Assembly: GCA_030533445.1 (NCBI GenBank)
Contig: JARPUW010000553.1
Coordinates: 558,001-622,000, forward strand
DNA length: 64,000 bases
Source: Cyprinodon diabolis
Lineage: Eukaryota > Chordata > Actinopteri > Cyprinodontiformes > Cyprinodontidae
Direction of reading: 5' to 3'
Shown in pieces: positions 12,001 through 22,605 of this stretch. A model generated the notes under the pieces. The model was not told the origin of the DNA, did not search any database, and saw only the letters and a list, made by a program, of their open reading frames with translations. Numbering within the stretch: position 1 is the stretch's first letter; every line of letters starts with the position of its first letter. A program made the position numbers and the translations under genes.

Positions 12001-13990
12001 GAGCTGCTGGAACCTTGAGCTGCTGGTGCTTCTGGAACCTTGAGCTGCTGGAACCTTGAGCTGCTGGAACCTTGAGCTGCTGGTGCTTCTGGAACCTTGA
12101 GCATCTGGAGCCTTGAGCTTCTGGAACCTTGAGCTGCTGGAGCCTTGAGCTTCTGGAACCTTGAGCTGCTGGTGCTTCTGGAACCTTGAGCTGCTGGAAC
12201 CTTGAGCTGCTGGAACCTTGAGCTGCTGGTGCTTCTGGAACCTTGAGCATCTGGAGCCTTGAGCTTCTGGAACCTTGAGCTGCTGGTGCTTCTGGAACCT
12301 TGAGCTGCTGGAACCTTGAGCTGCTGGTGCTTCTGGAACCTTGAGCATCTGGAGCCTTGAGCTTCTGGAACCTTGAGCTGCTGGAGCCTTGGGCTGCTGG
12401 CGCTTCTGGAACCTTGAGCTGCTGGACCCTTGAGCTGCTGGAACCTTGAGCTGCTGGTGCTTCTGGAACCTTGAGCTGCTGGAACCTTGAGCTGCTGGTG
12501 CTTCTGGAACCTTGAGCTGCTGGAACCTTGAGCTGCTGGTGGTTCTGGAACCTTGAGTATCTGGAGCCTTGAGCTTCTGGAACCTTGAGCTGCTGGAGCC
12601 TTGAGCTGCTGGTGCTTCTGGAACCTTGAGCTGCTGGAACCTTGAGCTGCTGGAACATTGAGCTGCTGGAACTTTGAGCATCTGGAGCCTTGAGCATCTG
12701 GAGCCTTGAGCTGCTGGAACCTTGAGCTTCTGGAACCTTGAGCTGCTGGTGCATCTGGAACCTTGAGCATCTGGAGTCTTGAGCTGCTGGAACCTTGAGC
12801 TGCTGGAGCCTTGAGCTGCTGGTGCTTCTGGAACTTTGAACTGCTGGAACCTTGAGCTGCTGCAGCCTTGAGCTGCTGGTGCTTCTGGAACATTGAGCTG
12901 CTGGAACCTTGAGCTTCTGGAACCTCTAGCTTCTGGAGCCTTGAGCTGCTGTAACCCTGAGCTGCTGGAACCTTGAGCTGCTGGTGCTGCTGGAACCTTG
13001 AGCTGCTGGAACCTTGAGCTGCTGGTGCTTCTGGAACCTTGAGCTGCTGGAACCTTGAGCTGCTGGTGGTTCTGGAACCTTGAGCATCTGGAGCCTTGAG
13101 CTTCTGGAACCTTGAGCTGCTGGAGCCTTGAGCTGCTGGTGCTTCTGGAACCTTGAGCTGCTGGAACCTTGAGCTGCTGGAACATTGAGCTGCTGGAACT
13201 TTGAGCATCTGGAGCCTTGAGCATCTGGAGCCTTGAGCTATTGGAACCTATAGCTTCTGGAAACTTGAGCTGCTGGTGCATCTGGAACCTTGAGCATCTG
13301 GAGCCTTGAGCTTCTGGAACCTTGAGCTGCTGGAGCCTTGAGCTGCTGGTGCTTCTGGAACTTTAAACTGCTGGAACCTTGAGCTGCTGCAGCCTTGAGC
13401 TGCTGGTGCTTCTGGAACATTGAGCTGCTGGAACCTTGAGCTTCTGGAACCTCTAGCTTCTGGAGCCTTGAGCTGCTGTAACCCTGAGCTGCTGGAACCT
13501 TGAGCTGCTGGTGCTGCTGGAACCTTGAGCTGCTGGAACCTTGAGCTGCTGGTGCTTCTGGAACCTTCAGCTGCTGGAACCTTGAGCTGCTGGAACCTTG
13601 AGCTGCTGGTGCTTCTGGAACCTTGAGCATCTGGAGCCTTGAGCTTCTGGAACCTTGAGCTGCTGGTGCTTCTGGAACCTTGAGCTGCTGGAGCCTTGAG
13701 CTGCTGGAACTTTGAGCTGCTGGAGCCTTGAGCTGCTGGAACCTTGAGCTGCTGGTGCTTCTGGGACCTTGAGCTGCTGGAACCTTGAGCTGCTGGAACC
13801 TTGAGCTGCTGGTGCTTCTGGAACCTTCAGCTGCTGGAAACTTGAGCTGCTGGAACCTTGAGCTGCTGGTGCTTCTGGAACATTGAGCATCTGGAGCCTT
13901 GAGCTGCTGGAACCTTGAGCTGCTGGAGCCTTGAGCTGCTGGAACCTTGAGCTGCTGGTGCTTCTGGAACCTTGAGCTACTGGAGCCTTG
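9026..13990 (+). repeat. 5.2-5.5 kb higher-order unit, copy 2
   Basis: This is the second copy of the block beginning near 3,785. At about 9,490-9,600 it carries a run with GGGCTGCTGGCG and GGACCCTTGAG variants that is absent at the matching place in copy 1, but a similar run occurs near 6,895-6,950. That patchwork suggests conversion-like or template-switch exchange between units. A further net gain of 187 bp relative to copy 1 falls between about 11,510 and 12,750. The interval 8,480-9,026 before it is ordinary array sequence rich in 25-bp spacing. Confidence 0.8.
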
Positions 13991-14752
13991 AGCTGCTGGT
14001 GCTTCTGGAACTTTAAACTGCTGGAACCTTGAGCTGCTGCAGCCTTGAGCTTCTGGAACCTCTAGCTTCTGGAGCCTTGAGCTGCTGTAACCCTGAGCTG
14101 CTGGAACCTTGAGCTGCTGGTGCTGCTGGAACCTTGAGCTGCTGGAACCTTGAGCTGCTGGTGCTTCTGGAACCTTCAGCTGCTGGAACCTTGAGCTGCT
14201 GGAACCTTGAGCTGCTGGTGCTTCTGGAACCTTGAGCATCTGGAGTCTTGAGCTGCTGGAACCTTGAGCTGCTGGTGCTTCTGGAACCTTGAGCTGCTGG
14301 AGCCTTGAGCTGCTGGAACTTTGAGCTGCTGGAGCCTTGAGCTGCTGGAACCTTGAGCTGCTGGTGCTTCTGGAACCTTGAGCTGCTGGAACCTTGAGCT
14401 TCTGGAACCTCTAGCTTCTGGAGCCTTGAGCTGCTGTAACCTTGAGCTGCTGGAACATTGAGCTGCTGGAACCTTGAGCTGCTGGAACCTTGAGCTGCTG
14501 GTGCTTCTGGAACCTTGAGCATCTGGAGCCTTGAGCTTCTGGAACCTTGAGCTGCTGGAGCCTTGAGCTGCTGGTGCTTCTGGAACCTTGAGCTGCTGGA
14601 ACCTTGAGCTGCTGCAGCCTTGAGCAGCTGGTGCTTCTGGAACCTTGAGCTGCTGGAACCTTGAGCTGCTGGTGCTTCTTGAACCTTGAGCTGCTGGAAC
14701 CTTGAGCTGCTGGATCCTTGAACTGCTGGAACCTTGAGCTTCTGGAACCTTG
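10663..14752 (+). repeat. 4,090-bp tandem unit, copy 1
   Basis: From about 10,663 the sequence matches itself at an exact offset of 4,090 bp until about 14,787, giving two complete head-to-tail copies. Matched landmarks are GAGCTGGTGG (about 10,751 and 14,841), GGTATATCT (about 11,562 and 15,652), GAGCTATTGG (13,235 and 17,325) and TTTAAA (14,012 and 18,102). No indel is needed anywhere along the alignment that I followed. Only two substitutions were found: g/t at 10,874/14,964 and t/c at 12,558/16,648. This is one of the youngest duplications in the window, or an assembly duplication. Confidence 0.9.
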
Positions 14753-17700
14753 AGCTGCTGGAACCTTGAGCTGCTGGTGCTTCTGGAACCTTGAGCATCT
14801 GGAGCCTTGAGCTGCTGGAAACTTGAGCTGCTGGAGCCTTGAGCTGGTGGAACCTTGAGCTGCTGGTGCTTCTGGAACTTTGAGCTGCTGGAACCTTGAG
14901 CTGCTGGTGCTTCTGGAACCTTGAGCTGCTGGAACCTTGAGCTGCTGGAACCTTGAACTTCTGTTGCTTCTGGAACCTTGAGCATCTGGAGCCTTGAGCT
15001 TCTGGAACCTTGAGCTGCTGGAGCCTTGAGTTTCTGGAACCTTGAGCTGCTGGTGCTTCTGGAACCTTGAGCTGCTGGAACCTTGAGCTGCTGGAACCTT
15101 GAGCTGCTGGTGCTTCTGGAACCTTGAGCATCTGGAGCCTTGAGCTTCTGGAACCTTGAGCTGCTGGTGCTTCTGGAACCTTGAGCTGCTGGAACCTTGA
15201 GCTGCTGGAACCTTGAGCTGCTGGTGCTTCTGGAACCTTGAGCATCTGGAGCCTTGAGCTTCTGGAACCTTGAGCTGCTGAAGCATTGAGCTGCTGGTGC
15301 TTCTGGAACCTTGAGCTGCTGGAACCTTGAGCTGCTGGAACTTTGAGCTGCTGGAACCTTGAGCTTCTGGAACCTTGAGCTGCTGGTGCATCTGGAACCT
15401 TGAGCTTCTGGAGCCTTGAGCTTCTGGAACCTTGAGCTGCTGGTGCTTCTGGAACCTTGAGCTGCTGGAGCCTTGAGCTGCTGGTGCTTCTTGAACCTTG
15501 AGCTGCTGGAACCTTGAGCTGCTGCAACCTTGAGCTGCTGGAACCTTGAGCTGCTGGAACCTTGAGCTGCTGGAACTTTGAGCATCTGGAGCCTTGAGCA
15601 TCTGGAGCCTTGAGCTGCTGGACCCTTGAGCTTCTGGAACCTTGAGCTGCTGGTATATCTGGAACCTTGAACATCTGGAGCCTTGAGCTTCTGGAACCTT
15701 GAGCTGCTGGAGCCTTGAGCTGCTGGTGCTTCTGGAACCTTGAGCTGCTGGAACCTTGAGCTGCTGCAGCCTTGAGCTGCTGGTGCTTCTGGAACCTTGA
15801 GCTGCTGGAACCTTGAGCTTCTGGAACCTCTAGCTTCTGGAGCCTTGAGCTGCTGTAACCCTGAGCTGCTGGAACCTTGAGCTGCTGGTGCTGCTGGAAC
15901 CTTGAGCTGCTGGAACCTTGAGCTGCTGGTGCTTCTGGAACCTTCAGCTGCTGGAACCTTGAGCTGCTGGAACCTTGAGCTGCTGGTGCTTCTGGAACCT
16001 TGAGCATCTGGAGCGTTGAGCTGCTGGAACCTTGAGCTGCTGGAGCCTTGAGCTGCTGGAACCTTGAGCTGCTGGTGCTTCTGGAACCTTGAGCTGCTGG
16101 AACCTTGAGCTGCTGGTGCTTCTGGAACCTTGAGCTGCTGGAACCTTGAGCTGCTGGAACCTTGAGCTGCTGGTGCTTCTGGAACCTTGAGCATCTGGAG
16201 CCTTGAGCTTCTGGAACCTTGAGCTGCTGGAGCCTTGAGCTTCTGGAACCTTGAGCTGCTGGTGCTTCTGGAACCTTGAGCTGCTGGAACCTTGAGCTGC
16301 TGGAACCTTGAGCTGCTGGTGCTTCTGGAACCTTGAGCATCTGGAGCCTTGAGCTTCTGGAACCTTGAGCTGCTGGTGCTTCTGGAACCTTGAGCTGCTG
16401 GAACCTTGAGCTGCTGGTGCTTCTGGAACCTTGAGCATCTGGAGCCTTGAGCTTCTGGAACCTTGAGCTGCTGGAGCCTTGGGCTGCTGGCGCTTCTGGA
16501 ACCTTGAGCTGCTGGACCCTTGAGCTGCTGGAACCTTGAGCTGCTGGTGCTTCTGGAACCTTGAGCTGCTGGAACCTTGAGCTGCTGGTGCTTCTGGAAC
16601 CTTGAGCTGCTGGAACCTTGAGCTGCTGGTGGTTCTGGAACCTTGAGCATCTGGAGCCTTGAGCTTCTGGAACCTTGAGCTGCTGGAGCCTTGAGCTGCT
16701 GGTGCTTCTGGAACCTTGAGCTGCTGGAACCTTGAGCTGCTGGAACATTGAGCTGCTGGAACTTTGAGCATCTGGAGCCTTGAGCATCTGGAGCCTTGAG
16801 CTGCTGGAACCTTGAGCTTCTGGAACCTTGAGCTGCTGGTGCATCTGGAACCTTGAGCATCTGGAGTCTTGAGCTGCTGGAACCTTGAGCTGCTGGAGCC
16901 TTGAGCTGCTGGTGCTTCTGGAACTTTGAACTGCTGGAACCTTGAGCTGCTGCAGCCTTGAGCTGCTGGTGCTTCTGGAACATTGAGCTGCTGGAACCTT
17001 GAGCTTCTGGAACCTCTAGCTTCTGGAGCCTTGAGCTGCTGTAACCCTGAGCTGCTGGAACCTTGAGCTGCTGGTGCTGCTGGAACCTTGAGCTGCTGGA
17101 ACCTTGAGCTGCTGGTGCTTCTGGAACCTTGAGCTGCTGGAACCTTGAGCTGCTGGTGGTTCTGGAACCTTGAGCATCTGGAGCCTTGAGCTTCTGGAAC
17201 CTTGAGCTGCTGGAGCCTTGAGCTGCTGGTGCTTCTGGAACCTTGAGCTGCTGGAACCTTGAGCTGCTGGAACATTGAGCTGCTGGAACTTTGAGCATCT
17301 GGAGCCTTGAGCATCTGGAGCCTTGAGCTATTGGAACCTATAGCTTCTGGAAACTTGAGCTGCTGGTGCATCTGGAACCTTGAGCATCTGGAGCCTTGAG
17401 CTTCTGGAACCTTGAGCTGCTGGAGCCTTGAGCTGCTGGTGCTTCTGGAACTTTAAACTGCTGGAACCTTGAGCTGCTGCAGCCTTGAGCTGCTGGTGCT
17501 TCTGGAACATTGAGCTGCTGGAACCTTGAGCTTCTGGAACCTCTAGCTTCTGGAGCCTTGAGCTGCTGTAACCCTGAGCTGCTGGAACCTTGAGCTGCTG
17601 GTGCTGCTGGAACCTTGAGCTGCTGGAACCTTGAGCTGCTGGTGCTTCTGGAACCTTCAGCTGCTGGAACCTTGAGCTGCTGGAACCTTGAGCTGCTGGT

Positions 17701-18842
17701 GCTTCTGGAACCTTGAGCATCTGGAGCCTTGAGCTTCTGGAACCTTGAGCTGCTGGTGCTTCTGGAACCTTGAGCTGCTGGAGCCTTGAGCTGCTGGAAC
17801 TTTGAGCTGCTGGAGCCTTGAGCTGCTGGAACCTTGAGCTGCTGGTGCTTCTGGGACCTTGAGCTGCTGGAACCTTGAGCTGCTGGAACCTTGAGCTGCT
17901 GGTGCTTCTGGAACCTTCAGCTGCTGGAAACTTGAGCTGCTGGAACCTTGAGCTGCTGGTGCTTCTGGAACATTGAGCATCTGGAGCCTTGAGCTGCTGG
18001 AACCTTGAGCTGCTGGAGCCTTGAGCTGCTGGAACCTTGAGCTGCTGGTGCTTCTGGAACCTTGAGCTACTGGAGCCTTGAGCTGCTGGTGCTTCTGGAA
18101 CTTTAAACTGCTGGAACCTTGAGCTGCTGCAGCCTTGAGCTTCTGGAACCTCTAGCTTCTGGAGCCTTGAGCTGCTGTAACCCTGAGCTGCTGGAACCTT
18201 GAGCTGCTGGTGCTGCTGGAACCTTGAGCTGCTGGAACCTTGAGCTGCTGGTGCTTCTGGAACCTTCAGCTGCTGGAACCTTGAGCTGCTGGAACCTTGA
18301 GCTGCTGGTGCTTCTGGAACCTTGAGCATCTGGAGTCTTGAGCTGCTGGAACCTTGAGCTGCTGGTGCTTCTGGAACCTTGAGCTGCTGGAGCCTTGAGC
18401 TGCTGGAACTTTGAGCTGCTGGAGCCTTGAGCTGCTGGAACCTTGAGCTGCTGGTGCTTCTGGAACCTTGAGCTGCTGGAACCTTGAGCTTCTGGAACCT
18501 CTAGCTTCTGGAGCCTTGAGCTGCTGTAACCTTGAGCTGCTGGAACATTGAGCTGCTGGAACCTTGAGCTGCTGGAACCTTGAGCTGCTGGTGCTTCTGG
18601 AACCTTGAGCATCTGGAGCCTTGAGCTTCTGGAACCTTGAGCTGCTGGAGCCTTGAGCTGCTGGTGCTTCTGGAACCTTGAGCTGCTGGAACCTTGAGCT
18701 GCTGCAGCCTTGAGCAGCTGGTGCTTCTGGAACCTTGAGCTGCTGGAACCTTGAGCTGCTGGTGCTTCTTGAACCTTGAGCTGCTGGAACCTTGAGCTGC
18801 TGGATCCTTGAACTGCTGGAACCTTGAGCTTCTGGAACCTTG
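14753..18842 (+). repeat. 4,090-bp tandem unit, copy 2
   Basis: This is the second head-to-tail copy of the 4,090-bp unit. Similarity to the first copy continues slightly past the unit length, to about 14,787/18,877, as expected for unequal exchange between repeated sequences. Its last 1.5 kb, from 17,325, is also the start of the 2.42-kb tandem series that follows, so two duplication events overlap here. Confidence 0.9.
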
Positions 18843-19742
18843 AGCTGCTGGAACCTTGAGCTGCTGGTGCTTCTGGAACCTTGAGCTGCTGGAACCTTGA
18901 GCTGCTGGAGCCTTGAGCTGCTGGTGCTTCTGGAACCTTGAGCTGCTGGAACCTTGAGCTGCTGAAACCTTGAGCTGCTGGAACCTTGAGCTGCTGGAGC
19001 TTTGAGCTGCTGGAGCTTCTGGAACCTTGAGCTTCTGGAACCTTGAGCTGCTGGAGCCTTGAGCTTCTGGAACCTTGAGCTGTTGAAGCCTTGAGCTTCT
19101 GGAACCTTCAGCTGCTGGAGCCTTGAGCTTCTGGAACCTTGAGCTGCTGGAACCTTGAGCTGCTGGAACCTTGAGCTGCTGGTGCTTCTGGAACCTTGAG
19201 CTGCTGGAACCTTGAGCTGCTGGTGCTTCTGGAACCTTGAGCTGCTGGAACCTTGAGCTGCTGGAACCTTGAGCTGCTGGTGCTTCTGGAACCTTGAGCT
19301 GCTGGAACCTTGAGCTAATGGAACCTTGAGCTGCTGGTGCTTCTGGAACCTTGAGCTGCTGGAACCTTGAGCTGCTGGTGCTTCTGGAACCTTGAGCATC
19401 TGGAGCCTTGAGCTTCTGGAGCCTTGAGCATCTGGAGCCTTGAGCTTCTGGAACCTTGAGCTGCTGGAGCCTTGAGCTGCTGGTGCTTCTGGAACCTTGA
19501 GCTGCTGGAACCTTGAGCTGCTGGAACCTTGAGCTGCTGGTGCTTTCGGAACCTTGAGCTGCTGGAACCTTGAGCTGCTGGTGCTTCTGGAACCTTGAGC
19601 ATCTGGAGCCTTGAGCTTCTGGAACCTTGAGCTGCTGGAGCCTTGAGCTGCTGGTGCTTCTGGAACCTTGAGCTGCTGGAACCTTGAGCTGCTGGTGCTT
19701 CTGGAACCTTGAGATGCTGGAACCTTGAGCTGCTGGAACCTT
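17325..19742 (+). repeat. 2.42-kb tandem unit, copy 1 of 3
   Basis: The unit is defined from one GAGCTATTGG / CCTATAGC landmark (17,325) to the next (19,743), a spacing of 2,418 bp. Inside it are two TTTAAA sites about 650 bp apart, a GGATCC site near 18,802, a GAGCTAATGG variant near 19,315 and a CTTTCGG variant at 19,543. These appear in the same order in the next two copies. Confidence 0.9.
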
Positions 19743-22605
19743 GAGCTATTGGAACCTATAGCTTCTGGAAACTTGAGCTGCTGGTGCATCTGGAACCTTG
19801 AGCATCTGGAGCCTTGAGCTTCTGGAACCTTGAGCTGCTGGAGCCTTGAGCTGCTGGTGCTTCTGGAACTTTAAACTGCTGGAACCTTGAGCTGCTGCAG
19901 CCTTGAGCTGCTGGTGCTTCTGGAACATTGAGCTGCTGGAACCTTGAGCTTCTGGAACCTCTAGCTTCTGGAGCCTTGAGCTGCTGTAACCCTGAGCTGC
20001 TGGAACCTTGAGCTGCTGGTGCTGCTGGAACCTTGAGCTGCTGGAACCTTGAGCTGCTGGTGCTTCTGGAACCTTCAGCTGCTGGAACCTTGAGCTGCTG
20101 GAACCTTGAGCTGCTGGTGCTTCTGGAACCTTGAGCATCTGGAGCCTTGAGCTTCTGGAACCTTGAGCTGCTGGTGCTTCTGGAACCTTGAGCTGCTGGA
20201 GCCTTGAGCTGCTGGAACTTTGAGCTGCTGGAGCCTTGAGCTGCTGGAACCTTGAGCTGCTGGTGCTTCTGGGACCTTGAGCTGCTGGAACCTTGAGCTG
20301 CTGGAACCTTGAGCTGCTGGTGCTTCTGGAACCTTCAGCTGCTGGAAACTTGAGCTGCTGGAACCTTGAGCTGCTGGTGCTTCTGGAACATTGAGCATCT
20401 GGAGCCTTGAGCTGCTGGAACCTTGAGCTGCTGGAGCCTTGAGCTGCTGGAACCTTGAGCTGCTGGTGCTTCTGGAACCTTGAGCTACTGGAGCCTTGAG
20501 CTGCTGGTGCTTCTGGAACTTTAAACTGCTGGAACCTTGAGCTGCTGCAGCCTTGAGCTTCTGGAACCTCTAGCTTCTGGAGCCTTGAGCTGCTGTAACC
20601 CTGAGCTGCTGGAACCTTGAGCTGCTGGTGCTGCTGGAACCTTGAGCTGCTGGAACCTTGAGCTGCTGGTGCTTCTGGAACCTTCAGCTGCTGGAACCTT
20701 GAGCTGCTGGAACCTTGAGCTGCTGGTGCTTCTGGAACCTTGAGCATCTGGAGTCTTGAGCTGCTGGAACCTTGAGCTGCTGGTGCTTCTGGAACCTTGA
20801 GCTGCTGGAGCCTTGAGCTGCTGGAACTTTGAGCTGCTGGAGCCTTGAGCTGCTGGAACCTTGAGCTGCTGGTGCTTCTGGAACCTTGAGCTGCTGGAAC
20901 CTTGAGCTTCTGGAACCTCTAGCTTCTGGAGCCTTGAGCTGCTGTAACCTTGAGCTGCTGGAACATTGAGCTGCTAGAACCTTGAGCTGCTGGAACCTTG
21001 AGCTGCTGGTGCTTCTGGAACCTTGAGCATCTGGAGCCTTGAGCTTCTGGAACCTTGAGCTGCTGGAGCCTTGAGCTGCTGGTGCTTCTGGAACCTTGAG
21101 CTGCTGGAACCTTGAGCTGCTGCAGCCTTGAGCAGCTGGTGCTTCTGGAACCTTGAGCTGCTGGAGCCTTGAGCTGCTGGTGCTTCTGGAACTTTAAACT
21201 GCTGGAACCTTGAGCTGCTGCAGCCTTGAGCTGCTGGTGCTTCTGGAACATTGAGCTGCTGGAACCTTGAGCTTCTGGAACCTCTAGCTTCTGGAGCCTT
21301 GAGCTGCTGTAACCCTGAGCTGCTGGAACCTTGAGCTGCTGGAACCTTGAGCTTCTGGAACCTCTAGCTTCTGGAGCCTTGAGCTGCTGTAACCTTGAGC
21401 TGCTGGAACATTGAGCTGCTGGAACCTTGAGCTGCTGGAACCTTGAGCTGCTGGTGCTTCTGGAACCTTGAGCATCTGGAGCCTTGAGCTTCTGGAACCT
21501 TGAGCTGCTGGAGCCTTGAGCTGCTGGTGCTTCTGGAACCTTGAGCTGCTGGAACCTTGAGCTGCTGCAGCCTTGAGCAGCTGGTGCTTCTGGAACCTTG
21601 AGCTGCTGGAACCTTGAGCTGCTGGTGCTTCTTGAACCTTGAGCTGCTGGAACCTTGAGCTGCTGGATCCTTGAACTGCTGGAACCTTGAGCTTCTGGAA
21701 CCTTGAGCTGCTGGAACCTTGAGCTGCTGGTGCTTCTGGAACCTTGAGCTGCTGGAACCTTGAGCTGCTGGAGCCTTGAGCTGCTGGTGCTTCTGGAACC
21801 TTGAGCTGCTGGAACCTTGAGCTGCTGAAACCTTGAGCTGCTGGAACCTTGAGCTGCTGGAGCTTTGAGCTGCTGGAGCTTCTGGAACCTTGAGCTTCTG
21901 GAACCTTGAGCTGCTGGAGCCTTGAGCTTCTGGAACCTTGAGCTGTTGAAGCCTTGAGCTTCTGGAACCTTCAGCTGCTGGAGCCTTGAGCTTCTGGAAC
22001 CTTGAGCTGCTGGAACCTTGAGCTGCTGGAACCTTGAGCTGCTGGTGCTTCTGGAACCTTGAGCTGCTGGAACCTTGAGCTGCTGGTGCTTCTGGAACCT
22101 TGAGCTGCTGGAACCTTGAGCTGCTGGAACCTTGAGCTGCTGGTGCTTCTGGAACCTTGAGCTGCTGGAACCTTGAGCTAATGGAACCTTGAGCTGCTGG
22201 TGCTTCTGGAACCTTGAGCTGCTGGAACCTTGAGCTGCTGGTGCTTCTGGAACCTTGAGCATCTGGAGCCTTGAGCTTCTGGAGCCTTGAGCATCTGGAG
22301 CCTTGAGCTTCTGGAACCTTGAGCTGCTGGAGCCTTGAGCTGCTGGTGCTTCTGGAACCTTGAGCTGCTGGAACCTTGAGCTGCTGGAACCTTGAGCTGC
22401 TGGTGCTTTCGGAACCTTGAGCTGCTGGAACCTTGAGCTGCTGGTGCTTCTGGAACCTTGAGCATCTGGAGCCTTGAGCTTCTGGAACCTTGAGCTGCTG
22501 GAGCCTTGAGCTGCTGGTGCTTCTGGAACCTTGAGCTGCTGGAACCTTGAGCTGCTGGTGCTTCTGGAACCTTGAGATGCTGGAACCTTGAGCTGCTGGA
22601 ACCTT
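19743..22605 (+). repeat. 2.42-kb tandem unit, copy 2 of 3, expanded to 2,863 bp
   Basis: This copy has the same landmark order as copies 1 and 3 but is 445 bp longer. The extra length is internal: about 20,880-21,160 is repeated at 21,325-21,605, including the GAGCAGCTGG variant preceded by CTGCAGCC (21,121 and 21,566). The stretch between the duplicated pieces resembles the TTTAAA-containing part of the unit, so a local rearrangement has copied more than one piece. Confidence 0.88.
20880..21605 (+). repeat. Internal duplication, 445-bp offset
   Basis: About 280 bp starting at 20,880 reappears at 21,325. Both copies run through CCTCTAGCTTCTGG, CTGTAACC and CTGCAGCCTTGAGCAGC in the same order. 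The first copy has a GCTAGAACC variant at about 20,975 where the second has GCTGGAACC. This accounts for the extra 445 bp of the surrounding unit relative to its two neighbours. Confidence 0.82.
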
